DNA from: DG-33 sp964345105 | GTDB lineage: Archaea; Hadarchaeota; Hadarchaeia; Hadarchaeales; Hadarchaeaceae | Reading direction: 5' to 3' | NCBI GenBank assembly: GCA_964345105.1 | Contig: CAYFPZ010000003.1 | Location: 1-29,455, forward strand | DNA: 29,455 nucleotides | Part shown: piece by piece, positions 1 through 7,114 of the stretch | How positions within the stretch are numbered: the first letter of the stretch is position 1 | Layout of the letters: every line of letters starts with the position of its first letter | The notes under the pieces: model-generated | Told to the model about the DNA's origin: nothing | The model's input: only the letters and a program-made list of their open reading frames with translations | Database searches by the model: none | Made by a program: the position numbers and the translations under genes

Positions 1-137
1 ATTCCCGAAGCGGCGACTAAGCTGTCCGTGAGCGTCGTCTTGCCGTGATCGACGTGGGCAACTATGCCTATGTTTCGGACCTGTTCTGGCGTCCACATTA
101 TTTTGGCGACATCGCCTAAGTGCTTGTAACGTCGCAT
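1..137 (-). CDS. fusA: Translation elongation factor aEF-2, 5' end only (cut by window edge)
   Basis: Only about the first 45 codons are inside the window; the gene runs off the left edge. Read on the minus strand, the protein starts MRRYKHLGDVAKIMWTPEQ and continues RNIGIVAHVDHGKTTLTDSL. That is the N-terminus and P-loop (AHVDHGKT) of archaeal elongation factor 2, the GTPase that translocates the ribosome. The ATG at 137-135 is the most upstream in-frame start that fits the family's N-terminal extension before RNIGI. A TATA-like TTTTAAGC (173-180, minus strand) lies about 36 bases upstream, so the gene probably has its own promoter although the DUF1512-like gene ends only 49 bases upstream. 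Everything beyond the G1 motif is unseen. Confidence 0.9.
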   Translation of the reverse strand, partial: MRRYKHLGDVAKIMWTPEQVRNIGIVAHVDHGKTTLTDSLVAASG

Positions 138-186
138 ATCTACCACTTGTTAAAAAATATCTATATCTCATCGCTTAAAAGTCGAG

Positions 187-1365
187 CTAACGTAAAGGTA
201 GGAAATCAGATTCGAGTTCATCCTTCTTCTTCTCGGGCGGTGATGGGAATTCCTTGGGTAGCTCCTCGGTGCGCTGCCCTATCCCAATCGTATTTCCTAT
301 ACCAGCGACAATAACCACGTCACCCGGCTTCGTCCGCTCCCGCACCGCCTGCTTGACTCGTTCGACGGCTACATCGACAGCGCGTACGAGACGTTTGTTG
401 AGGGGTCTTATAGCTTCCTTGAATGACTCCTTTATTATGATGGCGTCGAGCGGCACCTTGCGCTTCACCGATATTTCCTCAATTTTGTATTTCTCCGTGG
501 GGGGCCCACCTATCGCAGCCCCGACGCCCTCGATCACCTGTCCGCTCGTGTCGCCCTCGAGCTTCAGGGCAGCATCGATCATGATGATCCGATTCACCTT
601 GCGCTGTGCGACTAGGCGCTTGATCAGCTCACCGGGTTTGCCGACCCGTCCCCCTGGTCCTTTCGCCTTGACTACGAGCAGTTTTCGCCCGTCGAACTTC
701 GTCTCGGCGTAGATGGTATCTTCGACTGGTTCTCGACAGGGGGCCTTTCCGATTAACTGCGTCGCCGTCATTGCCCCAACGCCGTCACCTATCGGCTTCC
801 CAGCAACGAAAGTTTTCGTCGCATCCACGAACGCTTTCGCATACTCTTTCAGGAAGGGTAGTTGCATCTGGAGGAGCATTACGAGCTGGTAGCTCTTCGT
901 CTTCTCGGCCAGCAACGTGAAGTGGCGCACCAAGCGATAGAGGGTGTAGCTCGCCATCGCCCCCTCGAAGGTCATCTCTAAGTTGGCGGCGGCTTCGGGC
1001 TCGGCGTTTGGAGCCAAGCGCGCGACGACGTCCTCGAACCTCTTCTTCCGCACATCCAGCACGTGCTCAAGCCTGCGAAGCACACCCACCGGATCCTCGC
1101 TAACCGGCGCTATGGCGAAGAATTCGAGGAAATTATCGAATTCTCGTTCTACATCACGCTTGGGTTTGCCGTGTTTTGTTATCTCTCGGAGAGCGACTCT
1201 TTTGCTCTCCTTCGCCCAGTCCTCGAGCTCGCGGACCGACTTGCGCAGCTGTCCCATCCCCATGCGGGCCTGGAACCCTATCATGCGAGGGGTGAGTAAG
1301 ATGGAAATGATGAAGAAGATAGAGATGATGAATATCCACGTGACTATGTCCATGTCGAACGGCAT
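187..1365 (-). CDS. Archaeal conserved membrane-anchored protein, DUF1512-like
   Basis: A 392-residue protein with one N-terminal membrane segment (about residues 8-26, rich in I and F) and a long soluble part. A basic helical stretch follows the anchor (about 30-75). The C-terminal half is alpha/beta with glycine-rich turns such as KGPGGRVGKPGE and VIVAGIGNTIGIGQ, and the tail is very charged (PPEKKKDELESD). I recognise it as resembling the archaeal family DUF1512, whose function is unknown; this is from memory of the family pattern. It lies directly upstream of aEF-2 on the same strand. A TATA-like CCTATATGA (near 1397-1405, minus strand) precedes it. The ATG at 1365 has a weak GGGAT ribosome site; a second ATG four codons later is possible. 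Confidence 0.7.
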   Translation of the reverse strand: MPFDMDIVTWIFIISIFFIISILLTPRMIGFQARMGMGQLRKSVRELEDWAKESKRVALREITKHGKPKRDVEREFDNFLEFFAIAPVSEDPVGVLRRLEHVLDVRKKRFEDVVARLAPNAEPEAAANLEMTFEGAMASYTLYRLVRHFTLLAEKTKSYQLVMLLQMQLPFLKEYAKAFVDATKTFVAGKPIGDGVGAMTATQLIGKAPCREPVEDTIYAETKFDGRKLLVVKAKGPGGRVGKPGELIKRLVAQRKVNRIIMIDAALKLEGDTSGQVIEGVGAAIGGPPTEKYKIEEISVKRKVPLDAIIIKESFKEAIRPLNKRLVRAVDVAVERVKQAVRERTKPGDVVIVAGIGNTIGIGQRTEELPKEFPSPPEKKKDELESDFLPLR

Positions 1366-1452
1366 AGCAATCCCAAATCTTGATTGTTCTCTTTTTTCAT
1401 ATAGGTTTGCATTCGAAAAATTAAAGCCGTTCGGTGGCGAAATTTGTTAGTT

Positions 1453-1559
1453 GCGGGGGTAGCCAAGTCAGGTCAAAGGTCTAACGACCGGCTGAAGGCG
1501 TACGGTTCAGGGCCGTATCCCGTAGGGGTTCGGGGGTTCGAATCCCCTCCCCCGCACCA
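1453..1559 (+). tRNA. tRNA-Leu(CAG) with a 19-nt D-arm intron
   Basis: Acceptor stem GCGGGGG (1453-1459) pairs with CCCCCGC (1549-1555), followed by discriminator A and an encoded CCA. The anticodon loop reads TTCAGGG with CAG at 1508-1510, between TACGG and CCGTA. A long class II variable arm (about 1518-1531) and a normal T-arm follow. Compared with tRNA-Leu(TAG) at 24810, the D-arm has 19 extra bases. They fold as a bulge-helix-bulge: D-loop GGTC (1471-1474) pairs with GGCT (1490-1493), the 3-nt bulges are AAA (1475-1477) and GAA (1494-1496), and an inner hairpin is GGTC/GACC (1478-1481/1486-1489). The predicted intron is 1477-1495; removing it restores exactly the D-arm of the TAG isoacceptor. 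A TATA-like AAATTAAA lies about 30 bases upstream. Confidence 0.93.
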
Positions 1560-1666
1560 TAGGTTGAAAATTGCTGATATATTTGGAAAAAGAAACTAAC
1601 TTGTATCTATTTAGAGACTTGTAAATGCAGATTTCAGCTTATTACATCGTGCTTAAATGAAAAAGC

Positions 1667-3718
1667 TTACCGAGACGGTAGCTTGAGCAATCTGGCATTG
1701 ATCGCCACGATAACCGTGCTTATCGACATCAGCACCGCCCCAACTGCCGGGCTAAGCAAGATGCCAATTGGGAAAAGAATACCTGCGGCCAATGGGATCG
1801 CGATGCCATTGTAGCCTGTCGCCCAAAACAAATTCTGCTTCATCTTGCGATAGGTGGCCTTGGACAAGTTCAAAATATTTGCCACGTCCTCTGGATTGTT
1901 CTCCACCAATACGATGTCTGCAGACTCAACTGCAACATCCGTTCCAGCCCCGATGGCAATGCCCACATCAGCCTGTACTAGTGCTGGCGCGTCGTTTATC
2001 CCGTCACCGACCATTGCTACTGTGAGTCCGCGTTCTTGAATTTCTTTTATCTTATTTGATTTTTCGTCTGGAAGGACCTCGGCGAAGAAGTCGTCCAACT
2101 TCAATTCCTCGGCCACCCATTGAGCGACCTCTTTCCTATCTCCAGTCAGCATCATGCATTGGATGCCCATCTCTTTCAGCTGTTTAATGGCTCTCTTTGA
2201 TTCTTCGCGCACGATGTCGGCTAGCGCAATAGCTCCGATTAACTTGTTGTCACGCAGGACATACACCACGGTCTTACCCTGCGCGGCCAGTTTATCCACC
2301 CTCTCGTTTTTGACCGCAATGTCGTGCTCATTAAGGTAGCCTAGGCTCACAACCTTTATGTTATGATTTTTCACCTGAGCCTGCGCGCCCTTGCCGGGGA
2401 GGGCTTCGAAGGACTCCGGCGACTTCACCTTCAACTTCCGTTCTTCGGCACCTTTGACGATGCCGCGCGCGATTAGATGCTCAGATTGTGTTTCTACTGC
2501 GGCGGCCAGGGCAAGTACCTCGTCATTGGTAACACCATCTTGCAGACTGACTACTTCGTCGACGCCGAAGCGGCCTTCAGTTAGTGTACCTGTCTTGTCA
2601 AAAACGACACATTTTAAATTACGGGCACGTTCAAAAGCGCCACGTTCTCGGATGAGCAGACCGTTTTTAGCGGAAAGCGAGGTCGAAACTGCCACTACTA
2701 GGGGGACTGCAAGTCCTAAAGCATGCGGACAGGCGATAACCATCACTGTAACCGAACGTTCCAGAGAGAAATCCAGCGTGCTACCAAAAATCTGCCAAAT
2801 GATTAAGGTAGTCAATCCGCCCCCCAATGCTATCAACGTGAGCCAGAGGGCAGCACGGTCAGCAAGGAGTTGTGTCATTGACTTACTTTCTTGCGCTTGT
2901 TTAACCAGATTGATGACCTGCGAGAGATAGGTGTCTTTCCCAGTCTTTTCAATTTTTACTTCAACCGCTCCCTCGCCGTTGATAGACCCGCCAATGACTT
3001 TATCTCCCTTTTTTTTGGTTATGGGCTTCGATTCCCCAGTAAGCATCGCTTCATTGACATCCGTCTCACCTTTTTCGACACTTCCATCTACCGGGACCTT
3101 TTCACCAGGTTTGACCAGTACCAAGTCGCCAGGCGAGAGTTCCTCTAGTGGCGCATCTTTCGTAGAACCATCTGGCTGGACGAGATGGGCTATTGACGGC
3201 ATCAATTTGGCCAGTTCCTCAAGTGCCCGCGATGCACCCATCACCGACCGCATTTCAACCCAATGGCCGAGTAACATGATGTCAATTAGCGTGGCAAGTT
3301 CCCAGTAGAAGATTTGCCCCGATAGACCGAAGACCACTAAACTGCTGTAAGTATAGGCGACGGTAATAGCGACTGCGATAAGAGTCATCATTCCCGGCCG
3401 CTTTTCACCAAGTTCTCCTAACAACCCCTTTAGAAACGGCCCCCCACCATAGAAGAATATCGTCGTGGAGAGAGCGAATAAAACGTAAGAATCTCCCGTA
3501 AACCTTAATCCTTCCAACCCAAGAAGCGACTGAATCAATGGTGAAAGCAGTAAAATTGGAATGGTGATAAGCAGAGAGATCCATAACCGTTTCTTAAAGT
3601 ACTGCAACATCTGGACATGATTATCGCCATGAGCTTCATGTTTATCATGATGTTCATGCTTTTCGTGGGCATCTCCAACGTGTTGTTTGTCTTCTGGGGC
3701 CTTGTTTCTTTCAGTCAT
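1667..3718 (-). CDS. copB: CopB-type (P1B-3) heavy-metal P-type ATPase, probable copper exporter
   Basis: A 683-residue membrane ATPase. The N-terminus (about 13-36) is a histidine-rich metal-binding tail. Then come TGES (227-230, actuator), CPH in the metal-binding transmembrane helix (330-332), DKTGT (from 374, phosphorylated Asp) and GDGINDAP (571-578). YN in TM7 and MSISTVIVAINA in TM8 are the P1B-3 signature. The CPH motif and His-rich tail point to Cu2+/Cu+ or Ag+ export, as in the CopB family. The nucleotide-binding HP dipeptide, normally SEHP, reads SEHL (412-415), a possible loss of a near-invariant proline. The ATG at 3718 is preferred over an upstream TTG at 3754 because it lies about 50 bases from a good TATA box. 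Base composition is more A+T-rich than the flanking genes, suggesting transfer. Confidence 0.93.
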   Translation of the reverse strand: MTERNKAPEDKQHVGDAHEKHEHHDKHEAHGDNHVQMLQYFKKRLWISLLITIPILLLSPLIQSLLGLEGLRFTGDSYVLFALSTTIFFYGGGPFLKGLLGELGEKRPGMMTLIAVAITVAYTYSSLVVFGLSGQIFYWELATLIDIMLLGHWVEMRSVMGASRALEELAKLMPSIAHLVQPDGSTKDAPLEELSPGDLVLVKPGEKVPVDGSVEKGETDVNEAMLTGESKPITKKKGDKVIGGSINGEGAVEVKIEKTGKDTYLSQVINLVKQAQESKSMTQLLADRAALWLTLIALGGGLTTLIIWQIFGSTLDFSLERSVTVMVIACPHALGLAVPLVVAVSTSLSAKNGLLIRERGAFERARNLKCVVFDKTGTLTEGRFGVDEVVSLQDGVTNDEVLALAAAVETQSEHLIARGIVKGAEERKLKVKSPESFEALPGKGAQAQVKNHNIKVVSLGYLNEHDIAVKNERVDKLAAQGKTVVYVLRDNKLIGAIALADIVREESKRAIKQLKEMGIQCMMLTGDRKEVAQWVAEELKLDDFFAEVLPDEKSNKIKEIQERGLTVAMVGDGINDAPALVQADVGIAIGAGTDVAVESADIVLVENNPEDVANILNLSKATYRKMKQNLFWATGYNGIAIPLAAGILFPIGILLSPAVGAVLMSISTVIVAINARLLKLPSR

Positions 3719-3765
3719 TTTAACCCCAAATCTTCTACTCCAACTTATAATCAAGGAGAGGATAA

Positions 3766-3778
3766 TCTTATATTTTTC
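3766..3778 (-). promoter_or_regulatory. Promoter of the copB-like gene (BRE/TATA)
   Basis: On the minus strand the sequence reads CGAAAAATATAAG, a good archaeal BRE plus TATA box, 48 or more bases upstream of the ATG at 3718. Two copies of ATAATC (3747-3752 and 3762-3767, plus strand) lie at the expected start-site region and could be a repressor site. That regulatory role is inference. Confidence 0.5.
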
Positions 3779-3815
3779 GTTTCAAATTTTCTAGAAAGAT
3801 TCTGAGAGTACAAAT

Positions 3816-3839
3816 CTGGGGTTCAAACTCCTTCGCACC
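3816..3839 (+). other. Possible degenerate tRNA 3'-end remnant
   Basis: The stretch contains GGGGTTCAAACTCC followed by TTCGCACC. It resembles a T-arm and 3' end such as GGGGTTCGAATCCCC...CGCACC of the tRNA-Leu at 1453-1559, with four bases missing and several substitutions. No upstream tRNA domains are recognisable. It could be a relic of site-specific integration into tRNA-Leu that brought in the copB-like gene, or chance similarity in a short stretch. Confidence 0.25.
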
Positions 3840-3875
3840 GCACAAAAAAACAAATTTTGTTAAATCAAGTTTCCC

Positions 3876-3904
3876 CTTTTATAGGAAAGCAGCCTATGGC
3901 TTTC
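3876..3904 (+). promoter_or_regulatory. Promoter and palindrome upstream of the mgtE-like operon
   Basis: The TATA-like CTTTTATAG (3876-3884) is followed at once by a perfect 6-bp inverted repeat, GAAAGC (3885-3890) and GCTTTC (3899-3904), with an 8-base spacer. The spacer itself forms part of AGCC-TAT-GGCT. The palindrome lies between the TATA box and the start codon, where a repressor or leader hairpin could act. The operon's predicted ion-transport role would suit metal-responsive control, but that is inference. Confidence 0.45.
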
Positions 3905-3914
3905 GGTGAGAACG

Positions 3915-4490
3915 ATGGCCCGAGAGTTAAGCATTCGCTCCATCGTGGTCCCAGGACTTTCCATCTTGTTCATGTGTGCTCTCATCGAGCTCGGCGCCGG
4001 CAAGGTGTTTGAGGAGATGCAGGATTACTTCACTACCCTACTTCCCGGACTCATCGTAATGATTCCGCCTCTACTCGGTCTCCGGGGAAACATCAACGGC
4101 GCCCTAGCTTCGCGCCTCGGGACAGCACTAAACGCTGGATTGATCGAGCCTCGCCTAACAATTTCCGCCGAAATCAAGGTCAATTTAACTTCCTCTTTAA
4201 TTCTCAGCATTATCGCGTCCGCCGTTATCGGGGTCTTTGCCGTCGGAGTGAATTTGTTAACCAGCGCTCCCACGATTGGCGTGCTCGAACTAATGGTAAA
4301 ATTAATAGCAATAGCTGTCTTTGCGGGCTTTCTTTCGGGGTTGGTTCTCGCCCTCCTGACTGTTTTCGTGGCGGTAAAATCCTACGCGCGGGGCTGGGAT
4401 CCTGATAACATAACTAGCCCGACGATGGCAACGATTGGGGATTTCGTGACCATAGCTTGTATCTACCTAGCTGTGCTTCTGGTGGTGTGA
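3915..4490 (+). CDS. MgtE-type divalent cation transporter membrane domain (first half)
   Basis: About 191 residues, nearly all hydrophobic, with roughly five membrane segments. It has no cytoplasmic N or CBS domain, unlike full bacterial MgtE. Family signatures are IPPLLGLRGNINGALASRLG (the P-x-x-x-G-x-x-GN loop) and WDPDNITSPTMATIGDFVT near the C-terminus, the MgtE/SLC41 DPDN motif. The likely role is movement of Mg2+ or another divalent cation across the membrane. The next gene is a second copy of the same fold, so the two products probably pair as a heterodimer, like the two halves of eukaryotic SLC41. The ATG at 3915 is chosen because GGTGA sits 5 bases before it; the GTG at 3906 overlaps that site. 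Confidence 0.88.
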   Translation: MARELSIRSIVVPGLSILFMCALIELGAGKVFEEMQDYFTTLLPGLIVMIPPLLGLRGNINGALASRLGTALNAGLIEPRLTISAEIKVNLTSSLILSIIASAVIGVFAVGVNLLTSAPTIGVLELMVKLIAIAVFAGFLSGLVLALLTVFVAVKSYARGWDPDNITSPTMATIGDFVTIACIYLAVLLVV

Positions 4491-4493
4491 AAA

Positions 4494-5054
4494 ATGGCCA
4501 TTTACCGTGTCAAACGAATAGTGCTCGAGAGCTTCCCGGTGTTAACAGCAGGGATTATTATAGCACTTGTTGCGGGCTACATGCTGAACTCGAGCATCCA
4601 AAAAATCGCCGAGCTACCCATAATTCTTATGATGATACCGCCGATAAACGGAATAGGGGGAAACATCGGGAGTATCCTCGGCGCCCGGCTCACCTCCGCA
4701 CTTCACCTAGGCACGTTGGAGCCGAGATTGAGCGGGCAGCGAGTTCTAAGGAGGAACATGGCAGCCTCAGCGCTGGTCAGCTTCATTATCTTCTCACTCA
4801 TCGGCGCGATATTTTTCGCGTTCGCGTATGTGTCAGGTATTCCACTCGCTCGCTCGCTTTCCCTAGCGTTCGCATTCTTCATCGCAGGCATAGCGTTGAC
4901 TGCTGCCGTGATGTTTGTAACGATTGCATCGGCGTTCGTTTCATTCAGGGGTGGATTGGATCCGGACAACGTGGTAATACCAATCGTAACCTCAGTCGGA
5001 GATGTGCTGGGAGTAACGTGTTTATTGGTGGCAATAATAATAGTGGGAGTGTAG
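4494..5054 (+). CDS. MgtE-type divalent cation transporter membrane domain (second half)
   Basis: A 186-residue integral membrane protein homologous to the preceding gene. It carries MIPPINGIGGNIGSILGARL and DPDNVVIPIVTSVGDVLG, the two MgtE/SLC41 signature loops. There are about five membrane segments and no regulatory domain. Only 3 bases separate it from the preceding stop, and a GGTGTGA ribosome site overlaps that stop. Tight coupling of two half-size copies implies a two-subunit channel or transporter. The next gene encodes a soluble PhoU/RCK_C protein that could replace the missing regulatory domains. The transported ion cannot be told from sequence; Mg2+ is the family default. Confidence 0.88.
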   Translation: MAIYRVKRIVLESFPVLTAGIIIALVAGYMLNSSIQKIAELPIILMMIPPINGIGGNIGSILGARLTSALHLGTLEPRLSGQRVLRRNMAASALVSFIIFSLIGAIFFAFAYVSGIPLARSLSLAFAFFIAGIALTAAVMFVTIASAFVSFRGGLDPDNVVIPIVTSVGDVLGVTCLLVAIIIVGV

Positions 5055-5058
5055 AAAC

Positions 5059-6219
5059 ATGCCAGAATCGTTTAAACCCAAGAGCGTGCGAGAGCTCCTA
5101 ACCGAAATGAAAGATGTTTCAGACCTTATGATAGATCTCTCCTACGCGGCGGTGCTCTTCGGGAGCGATGAACTTGCGGACCATGTGCACGAACTTGAAA
5201 CGCGAATGGATAGTCTTATGTATCAAATCAGAACGATTGCCGCAGTCGTGACGCGAAACGTTAGTGAAGCCCGAAAAATAACTGGAATCCTTCAAGTTGC
5301 AAGTGCGGCAGAGGCGATCTCAAACGCCACTGGTGATATCGCTGACTTGGTTCGAATGGGAATTGATATCCACCCCGTGGCATGCGATGCCCTCCGAACG
5401 GCCGATGAGAAAATCGCTTGGGTTGAAGTGACTGAAGGCTCGGTACTCGTCGGCAAGAAATTTTACGAGCTGAAGTTGCCTTCGAGTATAGGCATTTGGA
5501 CATTCGCCATAAAACGGGGCAAATTATGGATAGTTCCCCCGCAAAAGGATACCGAGGTGCATTTTGGCGATACGCTCATTGTGAAGGGCCCCCCAGATGG
5601 CGTCGCGATTCTATGTAAAATGGCTGGTGTGCGCAGAAAGGTTTGGGCACCCGAGCGGAGATTGCCATCTATCAGGAAAGCCCTAGCTGAGATGCGCGAC
5701 CTAAGCAGTTTGATGGTTGACATGGCGTATTCCTCGATCTTGCTCAGTTCCCGCGAGATTGCTGAGGAAGTAATGGAAGCCGAAGAAAAATTCGATAAGC
5801 TTAGTTATAAGCTCTGGCTCGCCACGTTAAAAGCAGCAAAGTGGGAACGAAAGGTGGAAAGACTCAACGGCTTGTTACAGATGGTCATGTCTATGGAGCA
5901 AATATCCGATGCAGCTGTTTCGATTGCGGATGTGGTGACTCGGGGAGTCGAGTTGCACCCTGTTTTCTCCAGAGCTCTGGCTGAAGCTGATGAACAAATA
6001 GGGAGAGTTAGTGTTGCGGATCGTTCAGATTTTGTGGGTAAATCTCTAAAAGAGCTTAACCTATGGACAAAAATGGGGGCATACGTGCTGATGATAAAGC
6101 GGGGCGGGCGTTATATGTTCGATCCGAGCAGGCGTACCCGAATTCTTGCTGGTGATTCATTAATCATACGAGGTTCTCAGCGCGGTGTTCAGAAGGTGAA
6201 GAAGGCAACCGCGGGGTGA
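5059..6219 (+). CDS. Tandem PhoU-RCK_C (TrkA-C) domain regulatory protein
   Basis: A 386-residue soluble protein made of two similar halves. Each half has a helical PhoU-like bundle (about 8-110 and 203-300) and then a TrkA-C/RCK_C ligand-binding domain (about 115-190 and 305-383). The halves align by eye: VRELLTEMKDVSDLMIDLSY against IRKALAEMRDLSSLMVDMAY, and DTLIVKGPPDGV against DSLIIRGSQRGV. Archaeal proteins of this architecture are annotated as PhoU plus TrkA-C proteins. RCK_C domains bind small ligands and gate ion channels and transporters. Its position 4 bases after the MgtE pair suggests that it is the cytoplasmic regulator of that transporter. The ATG at 5059 follows GGGAGTG. Confidence 0.85.
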   Translation: MPESFKPKSVRELLTEMKDVSDLMIDLSYAAVLFGSDELADHVHELETRMDSLMYQIRTIAAVVTRNVSEARKITGILQVASAAEAISNATGDIADLVRMGIDIHPVACDALRTADEKIAWVEVTEGSVLVGKKFYELKLPSSIGIWTFAIKRGKLWIVPPQKDTEVHFGDTLIVKGPPDGVAILCKMAGVRRKVWAPERRLPSIRKALAEMRDLSSLMVDMAYSSILLSSREIAEEVMEAEEKFDKLSYKLWLATLKAAKWERKVERLNGLLQMVMSMEQISDAAVSIADVVTRGVELHPVFSRALAEADEQIGRVSVADRSDFVGKSLKELNLWTKMGAYVLMIKRGGRYMFDPSRRTRILAGDSLIIRGSQRGVQKVKKATAG

Positions 6220-6223
6220 AAAG

Positions 6224-6511
6224 ATGAAAATCATGTGGTGTAAGGACCTTGAGGACGTAGTAAACATCGCGCGCAGTCAAGGGTGGCTGTTCTACTTTAA
6301 CCTAAAGGGCAAGCATTACTACTACGTTTATACCGGGACCGAGGCGGAGCTCTTGTGTATTGCAGTCGAGGCAAAGGAACTCTTGAAAGCTAAATATGTG
6401 TCGATCGATGAAGAAGGCAAACTCGTGACCTCGGAAAAGCCGATTATGCCTGCATGCGCCAAGATTACCACCGTAGTTAAGGATGAGGCATTTGAAAAGT
6501 TCCTCGAGTAA
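6224..6511 (+). CDS. Small conserved-looking protein of unknown function in the mgtE-like operon
   Basis: A 95-residue soluble protein that I do not recognise. It starts MKIMWCKDLEDVVNIARSQG, has an aromatic run around HYYYVYTGT (about 32-40), and a mixed alpha/beta pattern with two cysteines near residues 46 and 78. There is no membrane segment or signal peptide. The GGTGA ribosome site overlaps the stop of the PhoU/RCK_C gene and lies 4 bases before the ATG, so translation is coupled and this is very likely a real fourth gene of the operon. An accessory role in ion transport is inferred from position only. Its stop lies 3 bases from the convergent Cgi121 gene. Confidence 0.75.
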   Translation: MKIMWCKDLEDVVNIARSQGWLFYFNLKGKHYYYVYTGTEAELLCIAVEAKELLKAKYVSIDEEGKLVTSEKPIMPACAKITTVVKDEAFEKFLE

Positions 6512-6514
6512 GGC

Positions 6515-7060
6515 CTATTTTTCTAGGGCTAAGAGTGCTACCCGTTCGAGCACAAGTTTTTGAATTGGTGCAATTTTCAGTTCATCCTTTGGTATCGAGA
6601 ATACCTTAAGCAGCTTTGAAACCTTCTCTCGCGTCACATCGACCACATCATCGCCACGCTTTATGCCCAATTCGTGACGAATGTTGTCCGATGCCTGCTT
6701 CACTCGTGTACGCGAGTCCCCCAAAGTTAGAATTGCCAAGTCTTTGCTACCCTTATGCAAACCAACCTTCTCAAATGCGCGCGCGATCTGCCGCTCCGCG
6801 GCCGCCCAGCAGACGAGTTCGATATTCATCGAGCTAGCGAAGTTCTTTTTTGTGACGCGAGCGATGAGGGCAAGGCGAGCAGCGTGTACCAAGTGCTCTT
6901 TGCCGGCTATGCTCGAAGCATCGAACACTTGGCTGGTAGTTCGATTTTCTTTGTCTATCGTGGCAAGCTTCCTCAAGAATTCGTCGACATCATCAACTCT
7001 AGCTCTCCCACCAACCACACTCACGACGCGCTTGCCGAACGTACCGCTTAGCTCAAACAT
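6515..7060 (-). CDS. KEOPS complex subunit Cgi121
   Basis: About 181 residues from the chosen start. It begins MFELSGTFGKRVVSVVGGRA and contains TTSQVFDASSIAGKEHLVHAARLAL and the ILTLGD-S region typical of Cgi121 (TPRKB family). KEOPS makes N6-threonylcarbamoyladenosine at position 37 of ANN-decoding tRNAs; Cgi121 binds the kinase subunit Bud32 and helps recruit tRNA. The open frame extends further upstream but would overlap the divergent gene's promoter. The ATG at 7060 has GGTG six bases before it; an ATG at 7072 is the alternative. Its substrate class includes the intron-containing tRNA-Asn encoded in this window. Confidence 0.85.
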   Translation of the reverse strand: MFELSGTFGKRVVSVVGGRARVDDVDEFLRKLATIDKENRTTSQVFDASSIAGKEHLVHAARLALIARVTKKNFASSMNIELVCWAAAERQIARAFEKVGLHKGSKDLAILTLGDSRTRVKQASDNIRHELGIKRGDDVVDVTREKVSKLLKVFSIPKDELKIAPIQKLVLERVALLALEK

Positions 7061-7114
7061 ACCCAACACCATAGAAGGTTCTTTAAGGATTTGCCTCAAA
7101 TATTCACTGATAAA

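Noticed and set aside
1453..1559. Reading tRNA-Leu(CAG) as a pseudogene because its D-arm is too long
   Set aside because: The extra bases fold as a full bulge-helix-bulge and their removal restores the D-arm of the other tRNA-Leu exactly.
4457..5101. A 214-residue open frame on the plus strand overlapping the second MgtE gene
   Set aside because: It is an alternate frame of a clear membrane protein, with soluble arginine-rich low-quality composition and no ribosome site.
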